From contig NC_072815.1 in assembly GCF_003013715.1 (NCBI RefSeq), forward strand, positions 1,054,001 through 1,118,000: a stretch of 64,000 nt of DNA, given 5' to 3'. The DNA comes from Candidozyma auris. Its lineage: Eukaryota > Ascomycota > Pichiomycetes > Serinales > Metschnikowiaceae. The notes under the pieces are model-generated. The model was not told the origin of the DNA, did no database searches, and saw only the letters and a program-made list of their open reading frames with translations. Position numbers and translations under genes: made by a program. Below are positions 41,587 through 52,500 of this stretch, piece after piece (position 1 is the first letter of the stretch; the number at the start of each line of letters is the position of its first letter).

Positions 41587-42270
41587 AGATTCGGGAGAGT
41601 TGTTGATGGTTGTCGACAAATCCTACAAAACACATAAAAAGATAAGCCTATTTTTGATGTTTAATCTGGCAGTAATGCTCCTTCCAGTCAATGTATCCTT
41701 CATTAAAATGGGACCAAGAGTTGACTACTTGAAGGCCGAAGCTGAGTACTCAGGGATTTTGATGCAGTCACTTCTACGGGTTCAGATTACGACAAAGCCA
41801 TGCACCGCTGCAATTCATGGGTGCATTCTGACGACGACTTTCATATGGACGTTATCGGGAACCGGAGTCATTGAGTTGTACTGGTTTCATCCCAGAAGGT
41901 TCATACAAACTTTCTTTTTGCACACTTCCGAATCTGAATCGAACCTTTTTCTACTGTAAATATCTGCTATATTCACCAAGGTGGTATAGCAATTCCTCAT
42001 AAGGACTCCTATGCTTTCACAGTATACTAGAGCTAGCACATACACATAATATGACAAGGTTGGGGGTGGGGCGCATGTGTTGATCAGAAGCATCTCATAA
42101 GTATTCTTCAATTTGATTCATGACCGCCCCATTCATCTTGCTACGTATTCTATATATCGCTATCATTTTACCTAAACAATCCCTCCCTTCAGTACTAAGC
42201 GTGCACATCGCGAAGTTACTAGGCTCAAACACCTAAAGCCATCCCTCCATCCAAAACCACAATCCATGTT
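41587..42270. other. Gap between PCC1 and the methyltransferase gene
   Basis: This 684-bp gap has only unsupported short open frames. A two-codon open frame (ATG TTA TGA, 42266-42274) abuts and overlaps the downstream start. Confidence 0.35.
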
Positions 42271-44091
42271 ATGAAGACTCGTGGGATTGCAGCAGTGAAC
42301 TTCACAAACAGGAGGCTGCTCTTTCAGCGATTAAAGAAGCCATTCAAAGAAGAAGATTCTGGGAAGCACCATGAGTATTCAATCAGACCCGACACTTTTG
42401 CATTCAAAGTAAGCAGTGATAGGCTGAACCAGACGATTGGAGCGACGCACCCACTACAAAAGGATCTGGCCAGTGAGTCATCCTTGAACCTTCTCGAGTA
42501 TATCTACAAAAATGCTACAAATTACCCATTCAAGAACCACAGTCCGCAGGATGTGTTCAACAGATACCCACTCACGAATGCGGCAAAGATGGGGCGTCTT
42601 AAGACGAGGCCACGGAAAGCGAAGATGCTAGTATCTGACTTCATTGAGGATTCTCTATATAACCCCAGCTATGGCTACTTTTCGCAAGAGGTGGAGATTT
42701 TTCACAATGACAAGCCGTTTAATTACAATGAGATCCAAGACGTGGACGAGTTCATGGAGGTGTGGAAGAAGGCATACTCGAAGTATGACGAGCTAAACAC
42801 AGATGCAAATAACGTGAGAAACGAACGAAAAATGGAGTCTCCGCCGTCGACTGCAAAGGCTACATCTTCCGGTAAAGCACTCATCTCGTCTAAGGATATG
42901 AGGGCATCTCCCACGTCGAAGTTTGCTAGAGCTGCTCAAACTGTCCACAGGCAAGATTTAGTCGCTGCTGGGGGCCTCTCAGAAACAAAAAGATCTCATC
43001 AGCTTTGGCATACACCTACAGAACTCTTCTCCCCACACTACGGTGAAGCTTTGGCCCGCTACATTGTGGTCAATTACAAGCTCAATGGCCACTATCCGTA
43101 TGACGATCTTTTAATTTACGAGATGGGCGGTGGTAACGGAACCCTCATGTGCAATATTTTGAACTTCATCAAGCAGAACGAGCCTGACATTTACAATCGT
43201 ACGCAATACAAAATCATTGAGATCTCCGACCAGTTGGCTCTAAAACAGTACTCGCAAGCACTTGGCCAGAAGCTTCTTTCTCAGGGACTAGATCAGAAGA
43301 AAGTGCAAATCATCAATAAATCCATCTTCAAGTGGGACAAAGTGATTCATGACCCGTGTTTCTTCATTGCCTTGGAAGTGTTCGACAATTTTGCTCATGA
43401 CCTTGTTCGTTACGACATCACCACTGGCCAGCCCCATCAGGGCTACGTCTTGGTAGACGACGCTGGTGATTTCTATGAGTTCTTTACACCCGAGTTGACT
43501 CATTATACTGAGGCTTATTTGGGCTTAAGGGAGAATGGGAGGTTCCCTGTTTTAGCCCAAAGTAAGACAATGGCAGGTAAATTGATGCTGCTTAAATCTG
43601 CGTTGCCCTTTGTTAACGATGGCAGTGTTCATCCATTGCTACACTCAAATTTCAAAATGTCTATTAAGGACAAACTACTACCATTCAAGGATCACCTCAC
43701 TCCGGGAGAGTTCATCCCCACTAGACTTCTACAATTCTTCCAGATCCTTAAGCACAGATTTCCTAATCATACGCTCATTAGCTCCGATTTCAACGCTTTG
43801 CCTAATACCATCAACGGCCACTATAATGCTCCAGTCGTGCAAACTGTGATAAAAGACAGAATGGTAGACGTTTCGACATACATGGTGCACCAAGGGTTCT
43901 TTGATATCATGTTTCCTACAGACTTTGCTTTAGCCAGTGAAATGTACAAGCAAATCACCGGCAAGTTGGCAAGAGTAGAGCTGCATAAGGAATTCTTACT
44001 GCAATGGGCTGATGTGGACGCTGTCACAACGTTGAAGGGAGAAAATCCCATGTTAGATTTTTACAAAAATGTCAGCTTCATGGTAAGCTAG
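42271..44091 (+). CDS. NDUFAF7/MidA-type SAM-dependent methyltransferase, probably mitochondrial
   Basis: Members of this family methylate an arginine of a complex I subunit and assist complex I assembly in mitochondria. The 606-aa product has a basic N terminus suitable for import. Family blocks are PRKAKMLVSDFIEDSLYNPSYGYF, LWHTPTELFSPHYGEALARY, the SAM-binding glycine loop IYEMGGGNGTL (about 284-295) and FIALEVFDNFAHD (about 370). The C terminus ends with a conserved segment including FDIMFPTDFA. It is longer than the bacterial and animal proteins (about 400-440 aa), partly through a Ser/Lys-rich insert near 170-235. A minimal upstream open frame overlaps its ATG. Complex I presence in this yeast is expected for the CTG clade. 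Confidence 0.8.
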   Translation: MKTRGIAAVNFTNRRLLFQRLKKPFKEEDSGKHHEYSIRPDTFAFKVSSDRLNQTIGATHPLQKDLASESSLNLLEYIYKNATNYPFKNHSPQDVFNRYPLTNAAKMGRLKTRPRKAKMLVSDFIEDSLYNPSYGYFSQEVEIFHNDKPFNYNEIQDVDEFMEVWKKAYSKYDELNTDANNVRNERKMESPPSTAKATSSGKALISSKDMRASPTSKFARAAQTVHRQDLVAAGGLSETKRSHQLWHTPTELFSPHYGEALARYIVVNYKLNGHYPYDDLLIYEMGGGNGTLMCNILNFIKQNEPDIYNRTQYKIIEISDQLALKQYSQALGQKLLSQGLDQKKVQIINKSIFKWDKVIHDPCFFIALEVFDNFAHDLVRYDITTGQPHQGYVLVDDAGDFYEFFTPELTHYTEAYLGLRENGRFPVLAQSKTMAGKLMLLKSALPFVNDGSVHPLLHSNFKMSIKDKLLPFKDHLTPGEFIPTRLLQFFQILKHRFPNHTLISSDFNALPNTINGHYNAPVVQTVIKDRMVDVSTYMVHQGFFDIMFPTDFALASEMYKQITGKLARVELHKEFLLQWADVDAVTTLKGENPMLDFYKNVSFMVS

Positions 44092-44170
44092 GGCCCATTC
44101 GTATTTGTATATATTGAACAAATAAACTAACCTGTACAACGCCGTTGGAGAAAAGCCAATGCTGGTCAAC

Positions 44171-46027
44171 TCAGAGGGAGATGCCTGCAAAGTTAGAGAA
44201 AAGCGCTAGCGTCTTCTCTAGCCCGTTTTGTGCTGCCATCATGGCCACTGTACTGAGTGATTTAATCGCGTGAATGTACGAATTGAACCAGGCTAGGATA
44301 TCATTGAAAAACTCCGATTTGGTGAAATTCACCAAGCTATCAACAATAGCATGAGACCAGCCCACAATCTTATTGTTGATAACATCCGTGTAATTTGCGA
44401 ATTTGTCTAATGACTTTGAGCTCACATTGTAGACCGCACTATCTTGAACAGGCGACACCGTTAGCCTTGCCACTATCTTTTCACAAGCCATCGACCAATA
44501 CCTCTTTGAGGAGTCGTAGAGATTCACTATCAAAACTGTTGCAGCACCGCTGGCAACAGTTACGCCCACACCAAGCCCCATCGAGAAGCTGCAGACTATC
44601 CACACATTTTTTGACGTCACGAATGACCAGATCCATGAGTCGTCTCCTCTCTGACCGTCAATGCGCTTGAGATGAAGATCTTTTTCGGCAGCAGACCTCT
44701 TCCTTAGACCCAAGAGGCGTTTTGCAACACGGAAAAGCTCAACAAAGTTGTGCAAATCCGAAGAGAGTCGCAAAGGGTCAGTATTTGTGAAGCTTTGAGA
44801 CAACTGCAACTCCGAGCGAATCTGACGTTCGATGCCTTTGTAGTCCCGCTTACAAGGGCGCACTAGACTGTCGTACACGGAGTTGGAAGCAGCGGAGTTG
44901 CCAACTTCAGCAACATTAACATCATCAGGGAACGTGGGAGGAGGATCATTCCTGTTATATTTGCGCTTCCTCGCCTCGAATTCCCTAGCGTACTTACCAC
45001 CTGAGGAGTCGAAAAGCTCGTCGTCCACAAAAGACTTGAACCGAACGAGAAGTGACTCGCTGCACAAGGATGGTGCCTTCCAGATCTGGAACGGTCTCCA
45101 TGAGCTGATAATGTCGACAAGATTAATGAAGTAATTTGTAGTGATGACGTTTATGATGGTAAGCTTTGGGAGGTCAGCATCGTGAACATTTTGTGCGGCA
45201 GATGCCAACACCTCTGGGATCACCATAGTACCGTCATTGACCACAAACACCAAATCGGACGACCTGAGCAAGGAAGTATCAAGTTTCATGGTGGTGCTGG
45301 ACAACACCAAATGGGTGATTTGCAATCTCAGCATGAGAGAGTCGAAACTCTTGCGTAGAAACGCAGTGAGCTTTGAGGACTGCTGTTTCATAGTAGTGCT
45401 CGCCGACGTGACAATGGTAAGACGGTACCGATTCTGATTATCAGACAAAGAAATCTTGGGCATGATGAACGAGGACGACAGATGCAGCGGCAAGTCGACG
45501 CGTTTTGTGGAATGAGCGTCGTTAGCGGTCAAGGTGGAGTCGTCGTCGTTGAAGTGAGCCAAAGGACAGGAGCCGTATTTCTTGGGCAACTCCGTCACCA
45601 CCTCGTGGATGTCCTCTTCACCAGACTCCTCATCTGTCTCAAACACCATCACTGCCGAGGAAGAATTGTGCTTGCTGGGCACAAGCACCATCGACTCCTC
45701 GCCTTCCTCGGAGGTATTGGACAAAATCAGCGACAGAGCCGGTCTGTTGACGGAAGCAGGCGAGGCCCCACCACTAGAACGCACAGAAGACGAGATATGC
45801 ACCAGCCTGGCCGCCACGGAGTCTGGCGGAAGATGGATGTTCAGCCACAGAGAGAAGGTCGAGGTGAGTCTCAGGTCCATGGGGTTGGGCAAGGGAGGCA
45901 GCGTGGGGATGTTCACGTCTAAGTCTGGATTGTTCAAAGCATCGTACACGGAGGAGTGGGACTCCAAAAGTTTCCCTAGGGACGAGGCCTCCAGGGGTTT
46001 CTTTGCCAGAACCAGGAGCGTATCCAT
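44171..46027 (-). CDS. ATG32: Mitophagy receptor Atg32
   Basis: Atg32 sits in the mitochondrial outer membrane and recruits Atg8 and Atg11 for mitophagy. The 618-aa product has family layout: a cytosolic N-terminal region, an SFIMPKISLSD block at 186-196 that opens the pseudoreceiver domain, one membrane span near 480-502 (WIVCSFSMGLGVGVTVASGA), and about 113 residues in the intermembrane space. A candidate Atg8-interacting motif, W61-L-N-I64, lies in the N-terminal region where other Atg32 proteins have W-Q-x-I. An acidic Ser/Glu stretch (about 128-142) resembles the phospho-regulated Atg11-binding area. It converges on the methyltransferase gene with 79 bp between stops. Assignment rests on architecture plus the MPKxSL block. 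Confidence 0.68.
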   Translation of the reverse strand: MDTLLVLAKKPLEASSLGKLLESHSSVYDALNNPDLDVNIPTLPPLPNPMDLRLTSTFSLWLNIHLPPDSVAARLVHISSSVRSSGGASPASVNRPALSLILSNTSEEGEESMVLVPSKHNSSSAVMVFETDEESGEEDIHEVVTELPKKYGSCPLAHFNDDDSTLTANDAHSTKRVDLPLHLSSSFIMPKISLSDNQNRYRLTIVTSASTTMKQQSSKLTAFLRKSFDSLMLRLQITHLVLSSTTMKLDTSLLRSSDLVFVVNDGTMVIPEVLASAAQNVHDADLPKLTIINVITTNYFINLVDIISSWRPFQIWKAPSLCSESLLVRFKSFVDDELFDSSGGKYAREFEARKRKYNRNDPPPTFPDDVNVAEVGNSAASNSVYDSLVRPCKRDYKGIERQIRSELQLSQSFTNTDPLRLSSDLHNFVELFRVAKRLLGLRKRSAAEKDLHLKRIDGQRGDDSWIWSFVTSKNVWIVCSFSMGLGVGVTVASGAATVLIVNLYDSSKRYWSMACEKIVARLTVSPVQDSAVYNVSSKSLDKFANYTDVINNKIVGWSHAIVDSLVNFTKSEFFNDILAWFNSYIHAIKSLSTVAMMAAQNGLEKTLALFSNFAGISL

Positions 46028-48175
46028 GATATGATGACGATAAGATGACGATTAGAAGAAGCCGATAAGCGATGCGAGTTGAAGACGGTTGAGCGAGCAA
46101 GCAAGCAGAAGGTGGGATTGCTGACTATATGGAATAAGGTCTTGAACCACGTATACTCGTGAACTTTTTTTTTTCTGGATTTGCCTCTTACTTAAAGAGC
46201 ACTTGGAGATGTTGCTAACAAACGGTGGGGAGAGCGATAAGGAGCACGCGCCTACACAGGTCTATGCGCCTGAGGGGAGTCCGAGACAGGGTCAAGAAAC
46301 ACAAAGGACTGGACATGAGTACCGAGTTCAGGGTGAAGTATTAGAATCTCCAAGAAGTTGGTTTGAAGTTACCTGTTTTGCTTGCTTCACCTTTTAAATT
46401 GATCCATTCTTTACCTACGATTTATGGGATCTATTTTCCCGTCGGTGTGGCGTTTTGCACCCGTCATGCTCCTTCTGGTATAAAAGTGCTCACTTGGTCC
46501 AGGGAGTGACATAACCCTGAGGAGAGAGGCAGAGCGTAAAGCATAGACGACACAAAAGTAGAGGTGACTTTTTGGCGCCGTTTTTGGGCAATACGTCGAT
46601 TTTAAAGTTGATTAGGAGGATTAGTATGCGCTTTTTTATACATCTTTCGAGTATTTATCACGTTTGCTTGACTAAAGTTATAGGATCCCTTGAATGGTAC
46701 TGTAGAGACCTCTTGTACCGAATTCGGCTAGGACTTTTCGCAGCCACTCACACAAGAAGGGAGACGAAGTATATGTGCTTTTGAAACTAGACCATATTTT
46801 CCGTGTCTGTTTTTTTTTTTTTATTATATAGATTCAGGGTGTATCTAATGGGTATTGTCGATATCATTGCAAAAGGCGTTTCTAGCTTTGAAAGGTGAGG
46901 AAAGTTTGCTTCCATCCGTTTGGTGAGATTCTACCATGTTTGAAGGGTGAGGGGTGAATTACCCAGGGTAAGCTCACCATTCAGCATATTAGTGGCAAAA
47001 ATTCAGGGTTTTTCACCCCGACTATGCACTTGTGCCAATATCAAGAGCGTTGTGGCCCGAGGCGGACCATGTACGAATGCTTATGTTCAAGAGCCGTACA
47101 CTCAGGAGAGAAGCGCTTACACAAAACAGAATTTTCGGATTGACCCCCAGTGTATGAGCAGCCGTACTGGCGAATATGCTTGAGTGGTGGTTCGATGTGG
47201 TCTTAGAATTCTTTGATCTTAGTTTATTTGAGTTTGGCTTCACTTGTTAGTCGTGTGCTACATTGATTAATCGTGAGGTGGACATAATAGCCTGAGAATC
47301 GTTGAGTCAATCATATAGTTGGGATTTTATGCATGAAACGAACCTAAACCATACGTTTGTGCATGAATGGTAGGGTAATGCATTTTAATAGATGGAACGA
47401 ACTGGCCGAGAAGAAAAGAATAAGGTAGACTTTCTATGGTGTAGGCGCAAAGCGTCAATGTTCAATTTAGGATGTAATTTTCCTTCAGCTGACTTCTGCC
47501 AAAATTATTATTGCTTTAAGAAGCAAGTTTATTGAAGTCTTCTTCATCAACCATCGTATAGCTCATTCGAAGCCAGAGACCTATGCTACAATTAATCCGT
47601 GTCTGACCTCAAGCAATCAAAGTATTTAGTATTAATTTAGAGCAATTTCTCCTTGCTATAGCTCTAAGTGAATCAGCTTAGATCAATTGAGCGGCAGGCA
47701 ACGCTCGTAGCCATTAAGCGGAGACTGTTTAGTATGTGTACTGTGGTAGAGTAAGTAAAAATGATGAGGATGTAAACGGAAAACAAAACAAAACAAAAAA
47801 ATAAGAACCGATAACAGGAATTGATCAACATACATAGATAAGGAAAGATAGAATTAATCTTATGCGAGAAATGAGAGAATTATATCTATCCGGACGATGT
47901 TACTCAACCTAGAGTGGCTACTCCAGAATAGGCAACCACCACAGAGTCACTGGAAGACCCAACATTCTCCCACCCTACTAGAACAGCTAACCTCAACGAA
48001 TCTCGATCTCCATGACCATAGAATACGCCATCAGCGGAAACCCACCAACTTTTCCCGTCTCGTTTTCTCCCATCCCAGATCTCCTAAACACTCAACACAT
48101 CTACATGCACCGCACTGCCTACTACTGCGCGGTTCCTACACTCGCCTGTTGATCTCCACCAACTACTTCTCCTCC
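46028..48175. other. Divergent intergenic region ATG32 / NIPA-type gene
   Basis: This 2.15-kb gap has one exact TGGCTGCGAA copy (46737), a poly(T) run (about 46811-46822) and AT-rich sequence. An ATG at 47897 is in frame with the NIPA gene, but the 93 codons between look non-conserved. No RNA gene was recognised. Confidence 0.4.
46737..46746 (-). promoter_or_regulatory. TGGCTGCGAA motif copy 11
   Basis: Exact copy about 710 bp upstream of ATG32. Confidence 0.6.
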
Positions 48176-49270
48176 ATGGTCGACGACAAGTACATAGGGC
48201 TCGCGCTTGCGATGCTGTCGTCGTTGGCGATCGGCACATCGTTCATTATCACGAAAAAAGGCCTTATGGACACCTCAAAGCGCTCGGGTACAGATAACTC
48301 GCAGGGGCATCAATACTTGCAAAACCCAATATGGTGGGCTGGTATCATCACCATGGCGATTGGCGAGGTGGCCAACTTTGCAGCGTACACTTTTGCCCCG
48401 GCCATTTTGGTGACTCCCTTGGGGGCGCTTTCCGTGATCATTGGCGCGGTGTTGGCGGCCATCTTCTTGAAAGAGGAGTTGGGGGTGCTAGGCAGAATGG
48501 GATGTGCCATTTGCCTCATGGGCTCCGTGATCATCGTGTTGCACGCTCCTCCAGACAAGGAAATCGAGACTGTGGACGAGATCTTAAACTATGCTACCCA
48601 GCCTGGGTTCTTGTTTTATGCGTTTATCGTAACCGCCTACTCGTTGTTTATGATCTACAAGATAGTGCCAAAATATGGCCACACCAACCCAATGATTTAC
48701 ATCTCAATATGCTCCTCTGTTGGTTCGATCTCCGTCATGTCCATAAAGGCTTTTGGTATTGCCCTCAAGTTGACGTTTGCGGGCAACAACCAGTTCACTC
48801 ACTTGTCCACCTACGTGTTCGTGGGCGTTGTGGCCTTGTGCATCCTCACCCAAATGAACTACTTCAACAAGGCGCTTGACCAGTTTGACACATCCATCGT
48901 GAACCCTCTCTACTACGTGACGTTTACAACGTGTACGTTGGTGGCTTCTTTCATCTTGTTCAAGGGCTTTAACACCACGTCTGCTGTGAACGTGATTTCT
49001 CTCTTGATAGGGTTCTTGGTGATTTTCTCAGGCGTATACCTTCTTAACATCTCTAGAAAGGACAACGAAGGCTTAGATAAGGAGATCTTTGGAGTCCACA
49101 CAGGCAAGGACATCGGACCCATGGATAACGGCGTGGGTGGCTTTTCATCGATGCGTAGGTCGATGCAGATGAACCGTGGTGACTATGAGGCTGAAGAGAC
49201 GCTAGGATTACGCCGCTTTGACTCGTTTGAGTTGGGTTCTGACGAGGAGATCGATGCTCACAGACGATAG
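48176..49270 (+). CDS. NIPA-family (DUF803) membrane transporter
   Basis: NIPA-family proteins are magnesium-transporter-like members of the drug/metabolite transporter fold. The 364-aa product has about nine hydrophobic spans. Family blocks are IGTSFIITKKGLMD near the N terminus, WWAGIITMAIGEVANFAAYTFAPAILVTPLGALSV, LGRMGCAICLMGSVIIVLHAP and NPLYYVTFTTCTLVASFILFKG. An acidic C-terminal tail follows. Codon 14 is CTG where relatives have serine in the first span (pattern xSSSxxIGTSF), so the codon is probably read as Ser. I chose the ATG at 48176 because conserved sequence starts there; an in-frame ATG at 47897 would add 93 low-complexity residues. Confidence 0.85.
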   Translation: MVDDKYIGLALAMLSSLAIGTSFIITKKGLMDTSKRSGTDNSQGHQYLQNPIWWAGIITMAIGEVANFAAYTFAPAILVTPLGALSVIIGAVLAAIFLKEELGVLGRMGCAICLMGSVIIVLHAPPDKEIETVDEILNYATQPGFLFYAFIVTAYSLFMIYKIVPKYGHTNPMIYISICSSVGSISVMSIKAFGIALKLTFAGNNQFTHLSTYVFVGVVALCILTQMNYFNKALDQFDTSIVNPLYYVTFTTCTLVASFILFKGFNTTSAVNVISLLIGFLVIFSGVYLLNISRKDNEGLDKEIFGVHTGKDIGPMDNGVGGFSSMRRSMQMNRGDYEAEETLGLRRFDSFELGSDEEIDAHRR

Positions 49271-49529
49271 CCCCAAGGTCATACACCACCGTCGCTCCCT
49301 GCATTAACCAACACTCGCTTCAAGTACAAGGGACACAAAGCACCGCCGAACAGCCTTTCAGCTAATGAGAGCAACTACTAGCCTCATTCTTCAGGCCCCT
49401 TGGCACTGGCCATGTCATGGTATGTAGCTATATGCCAGCACTCTGTGCAGTCTATCAGTAGTAAGTGAGTAGAAAGCTTGAGTTTCGCATATAACCACTT
49501 TAACCTTCAACCCACAATTGACAAATCTA

Positions 49530-52500
49530 ATGGGGTCCGGCTTATCCTTGTTGGCTCCCCAGGCCCACACGGTGGCTCTACGAGCTTACGTTGATGTTCT
49601 ACCAGGGTTCATCTTCCTTGATGTCATGAATGACAGTCGTTTTCTCAAAACGATCAAAGCCTACGATACCGTCAACCAAACCTTAGTTGTTGTGAAGGTG
49701 TTCATCAAGCCCCCAGCGGTCGGTGTAAAACTCCAAGACGCAGCCGAGCTTTTGGGAAAAGAGGCACAGATGCTAGCAACACATCCGAATGTTCAGTCAT
49801 GCCACAGGTTCATCGAGACTGACCTGGCTGGTTACATGGTCAGACAACTCGTCAAGTCGAACTTGTATGATCGACTCTCGTTACGCCCGTTCCTAACGCC
49901 CATTGAAAAACACTGGATTGCTTTCCAGCTTTTGAAAACTTTGCAATTGCTCCATGACGACTTACACATCTGCCATGGGGATATCAAGACAGAAAACTTA
50001 CTTATATCTTCGTCGAGCTGGCTCACACTCACAGATTTTTCCCAGCACATTAAGCCAGTGTATTTGCAGGGAGACAACCCTAGTGAATTCGTTTTCTATT
50101 TCGATAGTTCTAACAGGCGCACGTGTTATGTGGCTCCGGAACGGTTCTACCTGAAGGAGGAGGCGCCTCGAAAGGACGCGAAGCTCTTGAGTTCAATGGA
50201 TCTATTTTCGGCTGGCTGTGCAATTGCAGAGCTTTATAATGACGGAGAACCCACGTTCACGCTCTCCGACTTGTACAAGTACAAGAAAGGTGAGCTAGAA
50301 ACTAATATCTCGGGAATTCAAGATTTGCATGTGCGTGAGTTGGTGAAAAACCTAATAAACATAGAACCAAAGAAACGGTCACTGGCACGAGATCTATTAG
50401 AGGAGTATAGGGGCTCACTTTTTCCTTCGTTCTTCTACGAATATTTGTATGGCGAGATGTGTGATTTGAACAACTCAGAATTGTTTGAAGTGCCCCTGAA
50501 TAACGAGTTCATTTCCCCCAGTGACTTGAGAATTGAAAGGATCTACAACTCGTTCGATCGCATCATTGAGGCATTCGACTTTTCCTACAGCGCTGATGAT
50601 TCTCGGCTCCGAGACACTGGCCCGCTTCTAAGACTTAATTTAAAGGGACTCCCTCGAAACTATACAATAAGAAGAAGAAATGGAAAGACAAAAGATGGCG
50701 CTCTTATCGTATTAAACACTGTGTGCTCCCTAATGGGGACTCTTAAGAGACCCGAAAACAAAATCAAAGCTTGTGAACTTATCTTGGCAATTTCGGAGCA
50801 TATAAGTGATGAGGCTAAACTCGATAGGTCTATACCCTACATTTGCAGTCTCATTGATGAATTCTTAGAAGAATCAGCATACTCCTCATCAACTTTTGCA
50901 ATTAATGATGATAACAATTTTCCTCCGTATACGCATCTTTCCACGAGAATCCCCTGTGTTGCCTTAGTGGCCGCAACAAACTTACTTGAAACATGCCTGT
51001 CGGTGAACGCCATCAATGCACATCTTTTCACTGAGTACATCTCGCCACTACTCAAAAATATAGCGTTCTTGAATTCTCCTCATAAGGAGGAGGTCAGGTA
51101 TTTACGCATAACGCTTGCTGCATGCCTACCATACTTAGCTAAAGTCTCTGAGAGCTTTGCCCTGAACGCTCGCAACTATCACAACGCTACTTCACCTTAC
51201 CTTGCGGAAAATGGAGGGATATCGACGAGGTCAAGAATAGACAGTGAAACACCCAAATCAAGGTCTTTGATAGATATCAAAGATCTCACAGAGGCTTTGC
51301 TAACTGATCCGGACAATTCAGTCCGTATTGGATTGGTGCATGAGATCCTTCCGCTTTGTGAGTACTTTGGTCCTGACAAAACTAATGACTTAATTCTCCC
51401 TCATTTGATAACATACCTCAATGATCCAAGCTATCAGTTGAGGCTTGCATTTCTTGGCTCAATAACTCAAATTGGGCCCTTTATTGGGGCCTTGTCCTTT
51501 GAACAGTACTTACTTCCTCTTCTTTTCCAAACTTTGGGTGACCATGAGCATTTTGTTGTGTTGAAGATTCTCGAAATATTCCACCATTTTTTGAAAGAAA
51601 GGCTCATAAATCCCTCTTCAGAGTTCAATGCATTATCAGTTTATAAAGAAATCCTTTCAAACTGCATACCCTTATTGTTGCAACCAAATGAGTGGATCAG
51701 ACAATCCGTGCTCAACATCATTCTTGTCGTCAGTGACAATCTTCTGAACGCGGATAGATTTTGCTTCTTGTATCCCATTATTAAGTCATATTTATCCTAC
51801 GACGTCTCTGTCATCAGCTGGCAGACACTCTATCCGTGTGTGACCAATGCTCTCCTGAGACAGGTCTACGAGACAGCACTTACTTGGTCCACAAATGCAT
51901 CCTCCAAATCGCTCTTTTGGAAACAAACAAAGTTTTCGGCATTCCATCAAGTGAATGGGAGAAAAAAATTGGTCTCCTACACGAAGGATATCGGTAAATC
52001 AGTATATGTTCCTCATTCAACTGCGAGCTCGATTGGAGGAAATGCGAGATCCCCGGAAATCTCATTATCGTCAGAGGACAAACAGTGGATTCTTAAGCTC
52101 AAGTCAGTTGGAATGGATGATAGAGATTTATGGAAAGTATTTACCTTGAAAGATCATTTTATCAGCTATCACAGATCAAAGTTGCATGCTTCAGGAAACA
52201 GCAGTGGTGAATATGACATGGCATCGAGGGTGAATGTTCCACCTATAAACGTATTCTTCGACATTTGTTTCAAGACTGAAGCTATCGACAGCAATGCTAA
52301 AAGGATCGAAACCACGACAACAAGTCGAATGAAGGACACTGGTAGTTTTCAGTCGACTAATGAAGGAAAGGGCCTTCATTTCGCTGCTCTGAAAGCCAAG
52401 GCCTCTGCTCTGACTATAGCCGCCAACGTACTTGGTGAGCTAGAAACCAGTCACGCAGACGGTGTCCTACCCAAGTCTCGCCATCACCATCATGTTCACT

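Noticed and set aside
47897..48175. N-terminal extension of the NIPA-type transporter from an upstream in-frame ATG
   Set aside because: The 93 codons are low-complexity and the family starts at about 48176.
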